A model generated the notes under the pieces. That model searched no databases and was not told where the DNA came from. It saw only the letters and a program-made list of their open reading frames with translations. 64,000 bases of DNA, taken from Defluviicoccus sp. (GTDB lineage Bacteria > Pseudomonadota > Alphaproteobacteria > MPNO01). Numbering within the stretch: position 1 is the first letter of the stretch; every line of letters starts with the position of its first letter. Where the stretch lies: the NCBI GenBank assembly GCA_022823775.1, contig JAJEHI010000171.1:1-64000 (forward strand), written 5' to 3'. This document shows, one piece after another, positions 9,208-17,755 of this stretch. The position numbers were made by a program, and so were the translations under genes.

Positions 9208-10547
9208 TGGACCCGACGCTTCTCGGCATCGTCGGCCTCGGCCTGCTGCTCGTTCTCATGAGCCAGCGCGTCCCGGTCGCGCTGGCGATGACGGCGGTCG
9301 GGTTCGCGGGCCTCGTCGTGCTCAACAGCTGGCCCGCCGCGCTGGCCACTCTCGTCACCGAGACCTGGAGCACGCTGATCTTCTACGAGCTCACCGTGAT
9401 CCCGTTCTTCGTCCTGATGGGCAATGTCGCGAGCGCCTGCGGGATGAGCCGCGACCTCTACAACGCGGCCAACGCCTGGGTCGGCTGGATGCGCGGCGGT
9501 CTCGCGCACGGCACGGTCCTCGGCTGCACCGGATTCGCCGCGCTATCGGGTTCGTCCGTCGCGTCTGCTCTCACCATCGGACGGGTCGCGCTGCCGGAAA
9601 TGGCGCGCTTCGGCTACGACCGCAAGCTCGCCGCCGGGGCGGTCGCCGCCGGCGGCACGCTCGGCATCCTGATCCCGCCGTCCACGGGGTTCGTGATCTA
9701 CGCGATCCTCACCGAGGAATCGATCGGCCGGCTGTTTCTCGCCGGCGTGATCCCGGGGCTCATTCTCGCGGCGATCTTTCTGGTGGCGATCTTCATCCAG
9801 ATTTCGTTGAAGCCCGAGATCGGCCCGGCCGCGCGACGCTACGACTGGTCGGAGAAGCGCCGCGCGCTGGGCCGCGGCCTGGCGATCGTCTTCATCATCG
9901 TGGTCTCGATCGGCGGCATTTACGGCGGCGTTTTCACCCCGGTCGAAGCGGCCGCGGTGGGCGCGGTGCTGGCGATATTCTTCGCGCTCCGGCGCGGCGC
10001 CGTCTCGAGACGGATGGCGGGCAGCGTGCTGCTCAACACGGTCAGCACGACCGCGATGATCTATTTCATCATCCTGGGCGCGGCGGTCTTCTCGCCCTTT
10101 CTCGCGCTCACCCAGATTCCGGAATCGCTCGCCGGCGCGCTCAAGGCCCTCGAGCTCGGTCCGATCGCCCTGTTGGTCATCATCCTGCTCGCATTCATCG
10201 CGCTCGGCACCTTCCTCGACGGGTTCGCGATGATGGTGCTCATCCTGCCGATCGTCCTTCCCATCATCGAGCAATCGGAGCTCCCCGCCTTTCTCGGGAT
10301 GAGGCCCGATTCGAGCGATCTCAGGGTGTGGTTCGGGGTGGTCATGGTGATCATTCTCGAGATGGCGCTGATCAGCCCACCGGTCGGAATGAACGTGTTC
10401 GTGGTGAAGGGCGTCGCGCGCGACGTGCCGATGCGAGACATCTATATCGGCATCCTGCCGTTCTGGGCGGCGATGATGATCTGCCTCGCGATCCTGGTCG
10501 CCTTTCCCGGCCTGTCGCTGATCCTGCCGAACACGATGTTGAGTTGA
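9207..10547 (+). CDS. TRAP transporter large permease (DctM family)
   Basis: A 446-residue inner-membrane protein of about 12 hydrophobic segments; it is the Na+- or H+-coupled transport subunit of the TRAP carrier. Family stretches include GMSRDLYNAANAWVGWMRGG, GTLGILIPPST near residue 155 and LISPPVGMNVFVVKGVA near the C-terminus. Start and stop are firm: the ATG overlaps the dctQ stop, and TGA is followed by an MFS gene 24 bp on. With the two genes before it, this forms a complete TRAP system. Confidence 0.92.
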   Translation: MDPTLLGIVGLGLLLVLMSQRVPVALAMTAVGFAGLVVLNSWPAALATLVTETWSTLIFYELTVIPFFVLMGNVASACGMSRDLYNAANAWVGWMRGGLAHGTVLGCTGFAALSGSSVASALTIGRVALPEMARFGYDRKLAAGAVAAGGTLGILIPPSTGFVIYAILTEESIGRLFLAGVIPGLILAAIFLVAIFIQISLKPEIGPAARRYDWSEKRRALGRGLAIVFIIVVSIGGIYGGVFTPVEAAAVGAVLAIFFALRRGAVSRRMAGSVLLNTVSTTAMIYFIILGAAVFSPFLALTQIPESLAGALKALELGPIALLVIILLAFIALGTFLDGFAMMVLILPIVLPIIEQSELPAFLGMRPDSSDLRVWFGVVMVIILEMALISPPVGMNVFVVKGVARDVPMRDIYIGILPFWAAMMICLAILVAFPGLSLILPNTMLS

Positions 10548-10570
10548 GCGGCTTCATCGGAGGATCGTCG

Positions 10571-11722
10571 ATGCCGACATGGCTGCGGCTTTCGATCGGG
10601 GGCGCGGCCACGCTGTTCGTGGGCATGGGGCTCGGCCGGTTTTCGTACACCCCGCTGATCCCCGCGCTGATCGAGGACGGAGGGCTGAGCGCCGCCGAAG
10701 CGGGCTCGGTGGCGGCGTTCAATCTGGCGGGTTTCCTGATCGGGGCGCTGGCCGCTCCCTGGCTCCGCCGCCGGATGGAGGAGGCCGCGCTGCTGCGGGC
10801 GTGCCTGTGGATCACGCTCGCCTGCCTGTTCGCCAGCATCGCGCCCGCCGGCGCGGTCTGGCTCATCTTCTGGCGCGGCGTCGCCGGGGTCGCGATGGGC
10901 GTGATGATGGTCTACGCGCTCGCGGTCGTCACCCGCCATGCGCCGCCGGACCGCCTGGGGGCCGCGACCGGGATCGTCTTCACGGGCGTCGGCATCGCGA
11001 TCCTCGCCTCCGGCGTGCTGGTGCCGCTCCTCGTCCAGCGGGGTCTCGTCATGGCGTGGACCGGGCTCGCGCTGTTCGGCGCGGCGGGCGTGGCGGCGGC
11101 GCTTTGGGGCTGGCGGGCGGCGACCCCGGCGGGGGGACCGCCGAACGGGCGTTCGCAATCGCGTTTCCGTCCGACTCCCGCCGCATTCCGGCTGATCGCG
11201 GCGCAGAGCATGTTCGGCATCGGCCTCGTGCCCCACAGCATCTACTGGGTCGACTACCTCGTGCGCGGGCTGGGCGAGAGCATCGGCATCGGCGGGTTCC
11301 ACTGGGTGCTGTTCGGGCTGGGCGCGATAACGGGGACCTTCCTCTGGGGCCGTCTCGCCGACTGGATCGGCCATCGGGCCGGCCTGGTCCTGGTGCTGGC
11401 GAGCCTCGCCGCCGGCGTGGCCCTGCCGGTCATCCTTCCCTTCGCCTGGGTGCTGGTCTTCTCCTCGCTCGTCGTCGGCGCGCAGCCGGGCTTCTCGGCC
11501 ATCGTTTCCGGCCGCGTGCACCAGATCGTGGGCCCGGAAGAAATGCCGCCTCTATGGCGCGCGATGGCGCTGGTGGGCGGCGTGGCCCAGGTCGTCGCGG
11601 GCTATTCGCTGGTGGCCTTGTTCGAGATCACCGGGAGCCACGTCCCGATATTCCTGATCGGCGGGGCGGCGATGGCGGTGGGCGCGGTCGTCGTGGTCGA
11701 CCTGAAGCGCGGCGGTCCGTAG
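10571..11722 (+). CDS. YbfB/YjiJ-family MFS transporter
   Basis: A 383-residue inner-membrane carrier with about 12 predicted helices. The N-terminus has GMGLGRFSYTPLIPALIEDG, the hallmark of the YbfB/YjiJ family (GxGxGRFxYTPxLP), and the second half has WGRLADWIGHRAG, the usual MFS loop. GGAGGATC lies just before the ATG as a plausible ribosome site. It is same-strand and close to dctM, so it may share its transcript. The substrate is unknown. The gene is followed by a copy of the dispersed GC-rich repeat. Confidence 0.85.
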   Translation: MPTWLRLSIGGAATLFVGMGLGRFSYTPLIPALIEDGGLSAAEAGSVAAFNLAGFLIGALAAPWLRRRMEEAALLRACLWITLACLFASIAPAGAVWLIFWRGVAGVAMGVMMVYALAVVTRHAPPDRLGAATGIVFTGVGIAILASGVLVPLLVQRGLVMAWTGLALFGAAGVAAALWGWRAATPAGGPPNGRSQSRFRPTPAAFRLIAAQSMFGIGLVPHSIYWVDYLVRGLGESIGIGGFHWVLFGLGAITGTFLWGRLADWIGHRAGLVLVLASLAAGVALPVILPFAWVLVFSSLVVGAQPGFSAIVSGRVHQIVGPEEMPPLWRAMALVGGVAQVVAGYSLVALFEITGSHVPIFLIGGAAMAVGAVVVVDLKRGGP

Positions 11723-11728
11723 CGTCCG

Positions 11729-11820
11729 ACCCTCCCCCGGCCCCTCCCGCAAGCGGGAGGGGGGAAGGTAAGGAGGAGACGGCAAGCGGGCGGCCCTGAT
11801 CGTGCCCGGTCGAAAAATGC
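11729..11820. repeat. Composite GC-rich palindromic repeat, copy 1
   Basis: A hairpin of CCCCTCCCGC-AA-GCGGGAGGGG at 11741-11762 lies in a C/G-rich segment (CCTCCCCCGG before, GAAGGTAAGGAGGAG after). It is followed by the tail CGGTCGAAAAATGC. The same modules occur near 15.8, 21.8, 29.0, 36.6 and 42.8 kb, always between genes. Confidence 0.75.
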
Positions 11821-11859
11821 TTTAGCCTCCCGCGAATCCGATGTTTCGAGAGGTCGCCG

Positions 11860-12753
11860 ATGTACGTCACCATGCTGGGCACCGGAGCCCCGTTCCCCGA
11901 TCCGGACCGCGCGCAATCGGGCATCCTCGTCACCCTGGATAACGGCGCGCGCTACATGTTCGACTGCGGCAACGGGACAGTGCGCAACATGGTCGCGGCC
12001 AATGCCAACCCGGCGGAGGTCAAGGCGGTCTTCCTGACCCATCTCCACCACGACCATATCTGCGATTTCCCGCTGTTCGCGATCGCGGGTTGGATGTGGG
12101 ACCGGCCCGATTCGCCGATCGTTCTGGGACCCAAAGGGACCGGGCATTTCTGCAAGATGCTGTTCGAAGGCGGCGCCTTCGACGTCGATTTCCGGGCGCG
12201 CAGCGCCTATCCGCTGAGGCAGCAGAACCTCGCCGCCATGCGGCCCGACGTGCGCGAAGTGCAGCCCGGCCTGGCATACGAGGACGAGGACGTCAAAATC
12301 CTCTGCGACTGGGTCGAGCACATCCCGCGCGAGATCAGCGAGTGCTTCGGCATCCGCTTGGAAGCCGAGGGCAAGGCGGTCGCGTTTTCCGGCGACACCG
12401 CGCCCTGCGATGCCGTCGTGCGCCTTGCCCGCGACGCCGACGTCCTGATTCACGAATGCACGTTTCCGCAGGTCTTCGTCGATTACCGGGCGCGGACCGG
12501 CGTCGGCACCTTCGCCCACACCCCGCCGGAGGACCTCGGCAGGATCGCGCGCGACGCGGGCGTCAAGCTGCTGGTCGCCACCCATTTCGGGCATTTCGAA
12601 TCGACCAACACGGTGATCCGCACAGCGTCCTCGAACCACTACCCGGTCGAGCTCATGGGGCCCCACCTGATGGACGAGGTCGTGCGCGACATCCGCAAGC
12701 ACTATTCCGGCCCTCTGATGACCGCGTATGATCTGATGAGGGTGAACCTGTAG
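11860..12753 (+). CDS. Metallo-beta-lactamase-fold hydrolase (RNase Z / arylsulfatase-like)
   Basis: A 297-residue protein. The zinc-binding motif THLHHDH is at residues 60-66 (His61, His63, Asp65, His66). Further ligands are probably FSGDTAPCD (Asp) and the late THFGHFES His. The N-terminus MYVTMLGTGAPFPDPDRAQSG resembles the RNase Z/AtsA-type branch rather than glyoxalase II. No signal peptide is evident. The gene lies between a TRAP system and a TRAP-TAXI/oxygenase cluster, so hydrolysis of an ester or lactone intermediate is possible, but this is context inference only. Confidence 0.85.
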   Translation: MYVTMLGTGAPFPDPDRAQSGILVTLDNGARYMFDCGNGTVRNMVAANANPAEVKAVFLTHLHHDHICDFPLFAIAGWMWDRPDSPIVLGPKGTGHFCKMLFEGGAFDVDFRARSAYPLRQQNLAAMRPDVREVQPGLAYEDEDVKILCDWVEHIPREISECFGIRLEAEGKAVAFSGDTAPCDAVVRLARDADVLIHECTFPQVFVDYRARTGVGTFAHTPPEDLGRIARDAGVKLLVATHFGHFESTNTVIRTASSNHYPVELMGPHLMDEVVRDIRKHYSGPLMTAYDLMRVNL

Positions 12754-12754
12754 C

Positions 12755-12769
12755 GCAGGGAATTCCTGC
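12755..12769 (+). other. Short hairpin upstream of TAXI gene
   Basis: GCAGG-GAATT-CCTGC forms a 5-bp stem with a 5-nt loop directly after the hydrolase stop and 27 bp before the TAXI start. It could be an mRNA processing or regulatory hairpin. It has no T-run, so it is not a classical terminator. Confidence 0.3.
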
Positions 12770-12795
12770 CCAAGAAACCTGAAGGGAGACAGGGA

Positions 12796-13743
12796 ATGAA
12801 GTTTCTGGCAACGACCGCGATCGCCGCGGCCGCCTTCGCCGCGGCGGGCGCCTCGGCGCAGACCGTCAGCATCGGCACCAACCCGCAGGGATCGCTCGCC
12901 TATGCGACCGGCGCGGGCGTCGCCAAGGTGGCGATCGAGGACGCGGGGGTGAAGATGCGCGTGGTGCCGCAGGGCGGGCCGGTCGTCACGCTGCCGCTGC
13001 TCAACGACGGCGAGCTCGACTTCACCATCTCGGTCAGCGTGGTCACCGCCTTCGCGAAATCCGGCGGCGCCATGTTCAAGGGCCGCAAGCAGGAGAACGT
13101 CCGGGTCGTCGCCTCGCTGTTCCCGCTGGTGGTGGGCTGGTACGTCCGCGCCGATTCGCCGATCGAGACCATTTCGGACCTCAAGGGCAAGCGCGTGCCC
13201 TCGCGCTACACCAAGCAGAAGATCGCCGGGCTGTTCGCCCGGGCGCTGCTGGCGACCGGCGGGCTCGGGGAGAAGGACGTCAAGGGCGTGCCCGTGCCCA
13301 ACGGCGTGCGCGGGGTGCAGGATTTCATGGAGGGCAAGGTCGACGCGGCCAACTTCTCGCTGTCCTCGGGCAAGACCCGCCAGGCCCACGCCGCGGTCGG
13401 CGGGATTCGCGTCCTCTCGGCGGAGATGAACGACCGGACCCAGGCGATCCTCCGCAAGATCGCGCCGGGGGCGGTGCTCGGGACGATCCAGCCGTCCGCC
13501 GAGTATCCCGGCGTCAAGGGCCCGACCAACACGCTGATCGCGCCCTTCATCGTCAACGCGAGCACCAATACGCCCGACGAGACGGTGTACAAGGTGGTCA
13601 AGGCGCTTCACGCCAACAAGAAGAAGCTGGTCACCGCCCACAAGTCCTTCGGCGGGTTCGATCCGGCCAAGATCAACCGCGATCTCGGCATCCCCTATCA
13701 CCCGGGGGCGCAGAAGTTCTTCAAGGAAGCCGGTCTGATGTAG
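12796..13743 (+). CDS. TAXI-family TRAP transporter solute-binding protein
   Basis: A 315-residue periplasmic receptor. A signal peptide of about 22 residues ends ASAQTVSIGTNPQG. The stretch IGTNPQGSLAYATGAGVAKV is the TAXI-family mark (xGTGxxGGxYYxxG..), and SDLKGKRVPS follows in the middle. TAXI receptors pair with fused TRAP permeases, and the matching permease begins 3 bp downstream. Reported TAXI ligands are amino acids and dicarboxylates, but this one is unassigned. Shine-Dalgarno GGGAGACAGGGA precedes the ATG. Confidence 0.92.
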   Translation: MKFLATTAIAAAAFAAAGASAQTVSIGTNPQGSLAYATGAGVAKVAIEDAGVKMRVVPQGGPVVTLPLLNDGELDFTISVSVVTAFAKSGGAMFKGRKQENVRVVASLFPLVVGWYVRADSPIETISDLKGKRVPSRYTKQKIAGLFARALLATGGLGEKDVKGVPVPNGVRGVQDFMEGKVDAANFSLSSGKTRQAHAAVGGIRVLSAEMNDRTQAILRKIAPGAVLGTIQPSAEYPGVKGPTNTLIAPFIVNASTNTPDETVYKVVKALHANKKKLVTAHKSFGGFDPAKINRDLGIPYHPGAQKFFKEAGLM

Positions 13744-13746
13744 CCG

Positions 13747-15708
13747 GTGCGGCCGGCGCCCGGGGACATGGCGGAGGCCGAGCGAAACGGGGACGAGGCG
13801 CGGGCGACATGGACCGTCCGCGTCCTCGGCGCTTGGCTCGGCGGGGTGCTCACCGCGGGCGCGCTCGCCGAGGCGGCCGACCTCTACCGCATGGTCGGGC
13901 TGGTCCTCTACAACGAGCAACGGCTCGTGATGCTGCTCGGCATCGGCATCGCGACCCTGTTCGTGGTCAAGCCGGCGAGGACGAAGACCGAGCGCCTGCG
14001 GGTGCCCTGGTACGACGGGCTCGCCGCGGTGGCGGGGCTCATCGTCTGCGCCTACGTCGCCTGGGACTACGAGCGGATCTTCGAGAACCTCCATTTCCGC
14101 CCGGCCGACGCGGTCGTCACCAGCGTGGTCATCGTCGTCCTGGTGGCGGAGGGGCTCAGGCGGACCGCCGGCCAGGTGCTGTTCTGGTTCATGATCTTCT
14201 TCATCGCGTTCGGGCTGGTCGGCCATTTCGTGCCCGGCGCGTTCCAGGGCCGTTCGGTCGACGTCGACCGGATGTTCATCTATCTCGGCCTCGATTCGAA
14301 CGGGCTCCTGGGCATCCCGCTGACGGTGTCGACGACCATCGTCATCGCGTTCATCTATTTCGGCGTGCTGCTCGACACTTCGGGCGGGTCGCGTTTCTTC
14401 ACCGACATCTCGACGGCGCTGATGGGCCGCTACCGGGGCGGCTCGGCCAAGATCGCGGTGACCGCCTCGTCGCTGTTCGGCTCGATCTCGGGCTCGGCGG
14501 TCTCCAACGTCGTCTCGACCGGGGTGATCACCATCCCGCTGATGCGCAAGGGCGGCTATCCGGCCCATGCCGCCGGCGCGATCGAGGCGGTGGCCTCGAC
14601 CGGCGGCCAGCTGATGCCGCCGATGATGGGCGCGGCGGCCTTCGTGATGGCGGAGTTCCTGCAGATCGGCTACCGCGACGTGGTGCTGGCGGCGCTGATC
14701 CCGGCGATCCTCTACTACGTCGCGCTGTTCATCCAGGCCGACCTGTTCGCCGCGCGCGGCGGCATCGCCCGGGTCGACGCCGACCTGATCCCGGCGCGGC
14801 TGAAGGTCCTGAAGGCGGGCTGGCCCTACATCGTCCCCTTCGCGGTGGTGATCCTCTGCCTGTTCCACTTCAACCTGCGCCCGCACGCTTCCGCGCTGTG
14901 GGCCGCGGGCAGCCTGATCCCGATCGGCCTTCTGCTCGGCTACAAGGGCGAGCGGATGAGCTGGCGCGCGGCCATCGCGGCGCTCGGGCGGACGGGCTCC
15001 ATCGTGGTGCAGATCGTCATGATCGGGGCGATGGCCGGCATCGTCATCGGCGTGCTCAACATCACCGGCCTCGGCTTCGCGCTGACCCAGGCGATCATCC
15101 AGTTCGCCGGCGGCAACCTGGTCCTGATCCTGCTGCTCGCGGCGCTGATCTCGATCGTCCTCGGCATGGGGATGCCGACGCTCGGGGTTTATCTTCTGCT
15201 GGCGACGCTGGTCGCGCCGTCGATGGTGGAGGTCGGAATCCGGCCGATGGCGGCGCACCTGTTCGCGCTCTATTTCGGCATGCTGTCGATGATCACCCCG
15301 CCGGTGGCGATCGCCGCCTTCGCCGCCGCCACGGTGGCGGAGTCGGACCCGATCAAGACCGCGACCGCGGCGGTCATGTTCGGCTGGTCGGCTTACGTGG
15401 TGCCGTTCCTGTTCGTGCTCTCGCCGGAACTGATGATGCAGGGGAGCGCGCTCGCCGTCGCGCACGCGGCGGCGGCGGCGGTGGGCGGCGTGTGGCTGGT
15501 CTCGGTCGGGGTGATCGGCTACTTCACCCGGCCGCTCGCTCCGCCCTGGCGGATCGGCTTCGCCGTCGCGGGGCTCGCGCTTCTGCTGCCGGCCGGCTCC
15601 TTCGCGGGCGCCGGGTGGAGCGATATCGGCGGCCTCGCGCTCGCGGCGGCGCTGATCGGATACGAAATCGTCGCGGTGCGCCGGACCGGGTCCCTGCGCG
15701 CGGGGTAG
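13747..15708 (+). CDS. TRAP-TAXI fused permease (DctQ-DctM fusion)
   Basis: A 653-residue inner-membrane protein with some 16-18 hydrophobic segments. The small-subunit-like part occupies about residues 15-150, and the large-permease part includes GSISGSAVSNVVSTGVITIPLM, GQLMPPMMGAAAFVMAEF and GMGMPTLGVYLLLATLVAP, all typical of TAXI-type permeases. Given the TAXI receptor immediately before, the two form a full carrier. GTG at 13747 is used; an in-frame ATG at 13768 is an equally possible start. A repeat copy and then a Rieske oxygenase operon follow. Confidence 0.92.
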   Translation: MRPAPGDMAEAERNGDEARATWTVRVLGAWLGGVLTAGALAEAADLYRMVGLVLYNEQRLVMLLGIGIATLFVVKPARTKTERLRVPWYDGLAAVAGLIVCAYVAWDYERIFENLHFRPADAVVTSVVIVVLVAEGLRRTAGQVLFWFMIFFIAFGLVGHFVPGAFQGRSVDVDRMFIYLGLDSNGLLGIPLTVSTTIVIAFIYFGVLLDTSGGSRFFTDISTALMGRYRGGSAKIAVTASSLFGSISGSAVSNVVSTGVITIPLMRKGGYPAHAAGAIEAVASTGGQLMPPMMGAAAFVMAEFLQIGYRDVVLAALIPAILYYVALFIQADLFAARGGIARVDADLIPARLKVLKAGWPYIVPFAVVILCLFHFNLRPHASALWAAGSLIPIGLLLGYKGERMSWRAAIAALGRTGSIVVQIVMIGAMAGIVIGVLNITGLGFALTQAIIQFAGGNLVLILLLAALISIVLGMGMPTLGVYLLLATLVAPSMVEVGIRPMAAHLFALYFGMLSMITPPVAIAAFAAATVAESDPIKTATAAVMFGWSAYVVPFLFVLSPELMMQGSALAVAHAAAAAVGGVWLVSVGVIGYFTRPLAPPWRIGFAVAGLALLLPAGSFAGAGWSDIGGLALAAALIGYEIVAVRRTGSLRAG

Positions 15709-15727
15709 GAGCATTTTTCGCGCTGCC

Positions 15728-15864
15728 GCCCTCCCCCGGCCCCACCCCCCCGCGGGAGGGGAGAAGGTGAGGAGGAGGGGGGAAGCGAGTCCCCTCTCCC
15801 CCGCGGGGAGAGGGGTAGGGTGAGGGGGCCTTTCGGACGGCAGCCGTGCCCGGTCGGAAAATGC
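15728..15864. repeat. Composite GC-rich palindromic repeat, copy 2
   Basis: This copy holds two hairpin modules: CCTCCCCCGG...CGCGGGAGGGGAG with GAAGGTGAGGAGGAGG, then CCCCTCTCCC-CCGC-GGGGAGAGGGG. It ends with CCGGTCGGAAAATGC, close to the tail of copy 1. It fills the gap between the TRAP permease and the oxygenase operon. Confidence 0.75.
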
Positions 15865-15929
15865 CGCAGGCCGGTTTTGACAGCGCGAACGCCCGGTCGA
15901 TATTGTCGCCAAAAGCTCCGGAGCGCGCG

Positions 15930-17246
15930 ATGACCGCACCCGAACAATCCGATGTCGCGAGCCTGGTCGAGACCGACCGGGTGCACAGGCGCGTCTACAC
16001 CGATCCGGAAATCTTCGTCCTCGAAATGGAGCGGATCTTCGGCCGGGCCTGGATTCTCGTCGGCCATGACAGCCAGGTCCCGGAACCGGGAGACTGGATA
16101 CGCACCAGCATCGGGCTGCGCGACGTGGTGGCGATCCGGGGCGCGGACGGCGCGATCCGGGTGCTCTACAACCGCTGCCCGCATCGCGGGATGACGGTGT
16201 GCGTCCCGGCGAAAGGCAGCGGGCGGCGGCTCGTCTGTCCCTATCACGGATGGGCGTTCGACACCGCGGGCAAGCTGCTCGGCGTGCCCCAGCCGGCCGG
16301 CTACGAGGGCGGCGTCGACGCCGGGGACGCGCGCCGCTCGATGGCCGCGGTCGCGCGGGTCGATTCGTACCGGGGCTTCGTCTTCGCCTCGCTCGCCGCC
16401 GACGGGCCGACGCTCGTCGACTATCTGGGGGACATCTCCGACACGCTCGACAATTTCTGCGACCGCGCCCCGGAAGGCGAGGTCGAGGCGGTGGGGCTGC
16501 CGCTACGCCAGACGTTCGAGGGCAACTGGAAGCTCCACATGGAGAACTCGGTCGACACGGTGCATCCCGGCTTCGTGCACCGGTCGTCGGTCGAGGCGGC
16601 GCAGGGCCATATCTCGGAAAGCGGCGCCGCGGAGGATGCCGACCAGGCGATCCAGATGTTCAACGCCAACGGTTTCACCCTGAACCAGTGGGACTCGACC
16701 GACATCCACGGCTATGACGGCGGCCACGTATATATGGACGGGTTCTACCGCGGCGGCATCATCGATCCGGACCGCAAGGACCCCGTGTTCCAGGAGTACA
16801 AGTCGCGCATGGCCGCCGCCTACGGCGAGGAGCGGACGAACCGGATCTTCGCGCGCGAGACCTTCAACAACCTGATCTATCCCAACCTCTCCTTCAACAC
16901 GCGATTCCAGCAGCTCCGCGTGATCCGCCCGGTCTCGGTCGACCGCACGGACATCCACTCCTATGTGTTCCGCCTCAAGGGCGCGCCGGAGGAGATGTTC
17001 CACACCGCGGTCAAGTTCGTGTCGACCGCCAACTCGCCGGCCTCGCCGGTGCTCGCCGACGATCTCGCGGTGTTCGAGCAATTGCAGCTCGGCCTCAACA
17101 GCGAGGGCTCGGAATGGATCGACCTGTCGCGCCGGTCCGGGCGGGAGGAGGCGTTCGGCAATCGCGGCATCCGCGACAAGGCGACGAGCGAACTGCCGAT
17201 GCGCACCATGCTCGGCGCCTGGCGCCGCTACATGGCGGCCGCGTGA
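15930..17246 (+). CDS. Aromatic ring-hydroxylating oxygenase, alpha subunit (Rieske)
   Basis: A 438-residue catalytic subunit. The Rieske 2Fe-2S motif is Cys83-His85 (CPHRG) and Cys103-His106 (CPYHGW). The mononuclear iron site D-x2-H-x4-H appears as DTVHPGFVH in the second half, giving the 2-His-1-carboxylate triad with a later Asp. These features define the terminal oxygenase alpha subunit, which adds O2 to an aromatic substrate using electrons from a ferredoxin/reductase. No reductase or ferredoxin gene is in the window, so electron donors must be encoded elsewhere. ATG 15930 is chosen over the longer frame from 15846, which runs into the repeat. Confidence 0.93.
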   Translation: MTAPEQSDVASLVETDRVHRRVYTDPEIFVLEMERIFGRAWILVGHDSQVPEPGDWIRTSIGLRDVVAIRGADGAIRVLYNRCPHRGMTVCVPAKGSGRRLVCPYHGWAFDTAGKLLGVPQPAGYEGGVDAGDARRSMAAVARVDSYRGFVFASLAADGPTLVDYLGDISDTLDNFCDRAPEGEVEAVGLPLRQTFEGNWKLHMENSVDTVHPGFVHRSSVEAAQGHISESGAAEDADQAIQMFNANGFTLNQWDSTDIHGYDGGHVYMDGFYRGGIIDPDRKDPVFQEYKSRMAAAYGEERTNRIFARETFNNLIYPNLSFNTRFQQLRVIRPVSVDRTDIHSYVFRLKGAPEEMFHTAVKFVSTANSPASPVLADDLAVFEQLQLGLNSEGSEWIDLSRRSGREEAFGNRGIRDKATSELPMRTMLGAWRRYMAAA

Positions 17247-17755
17247 GCGGGGTCGTCTCGTCCGCCGGCGGCGTCGAGGCGCTGTTGCGGCTCCGCCGGG
17301 TCGAGGAGTTCCTGTTCCACGAGGCCCGGCTGATCGACGAGCGCCGGTTCGAGGACTGGCGCGACCTTTACACCGAGGACGGGATCTACTGGGTGCCCTC
17401 GGAACCAGGGCAGGACAACCCGGTCGACCGGCTGTCGATCTTCTACGAGAACCGGGAGCTGATGGACGTCCGCATCCGCCAGCTTCGGCACAACGCTTTC
17501 TGGGCCCAGATTCCGCCGGTGCGCACGCGTCACGTGATCGGCAACGTGATGCTGGAGGACGGCGGAGACGATGCCGAGGTCCGAGCCCGCTCCTCCTTCG
17601 TGATGCTGGAGTATCGCGACGACCGCCGACGCGTGTTCGGCGGCGAGGCGCGCCACCGGCTGCGCCCGGACGGCGACGGGTTCAGGATCGCCTTCAAGCG
17701 GGTCGACATCGTCGACTGCGACGGCACCCACGGCTTCATGTCGGTGCCGTTCTGA
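17243..17755 (+). CDS. Aromatic ring-hydroxylating oxygenase, beta subunit
   Basis: A 170-residue small subunit of the NTF2/SnoaL-like fold. FLFHEARLIDERRFEDWRDLYTEDGIYWVPS is the family opening, and TRHVIGNVML with SSFVMLEYRDDRRRVFGGEARHRL follows. It packs with the alpha subunit in an alpha3beta3 assembly in known enzymes. Start GTG 17243 overlaps the alpha stop (GTGA), and its own stop overlaps the next start (TGATG), so alpha, beta and SDR are tightly coupled. Confidence 0.9.
   Translation: MSGVVSSAGGVEALLRLRRVEEFLFHEARLIDERRFEDWRDLYTEDGIYWVPSEPGQDNPVDRLSIFYENRELMDVRIRQLRHNAFWAQIPPVRTRHVIGNVMLEDGGDDAEVRARSSFVMLEYRDDRRRVFGGEARHRLRPDGDGFRIAFKRVDIVDCDGTHGFMSVPF

Noticed and set aside
11602-15939. 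A 1445-codon open frame on the minus strand
   Set aside because: It covers the opposite strand of four well-supported genes and consists of Arg/Asp/His/Gly-rich low-complexity sequence, as expected from antisense reading of high-GC codons.
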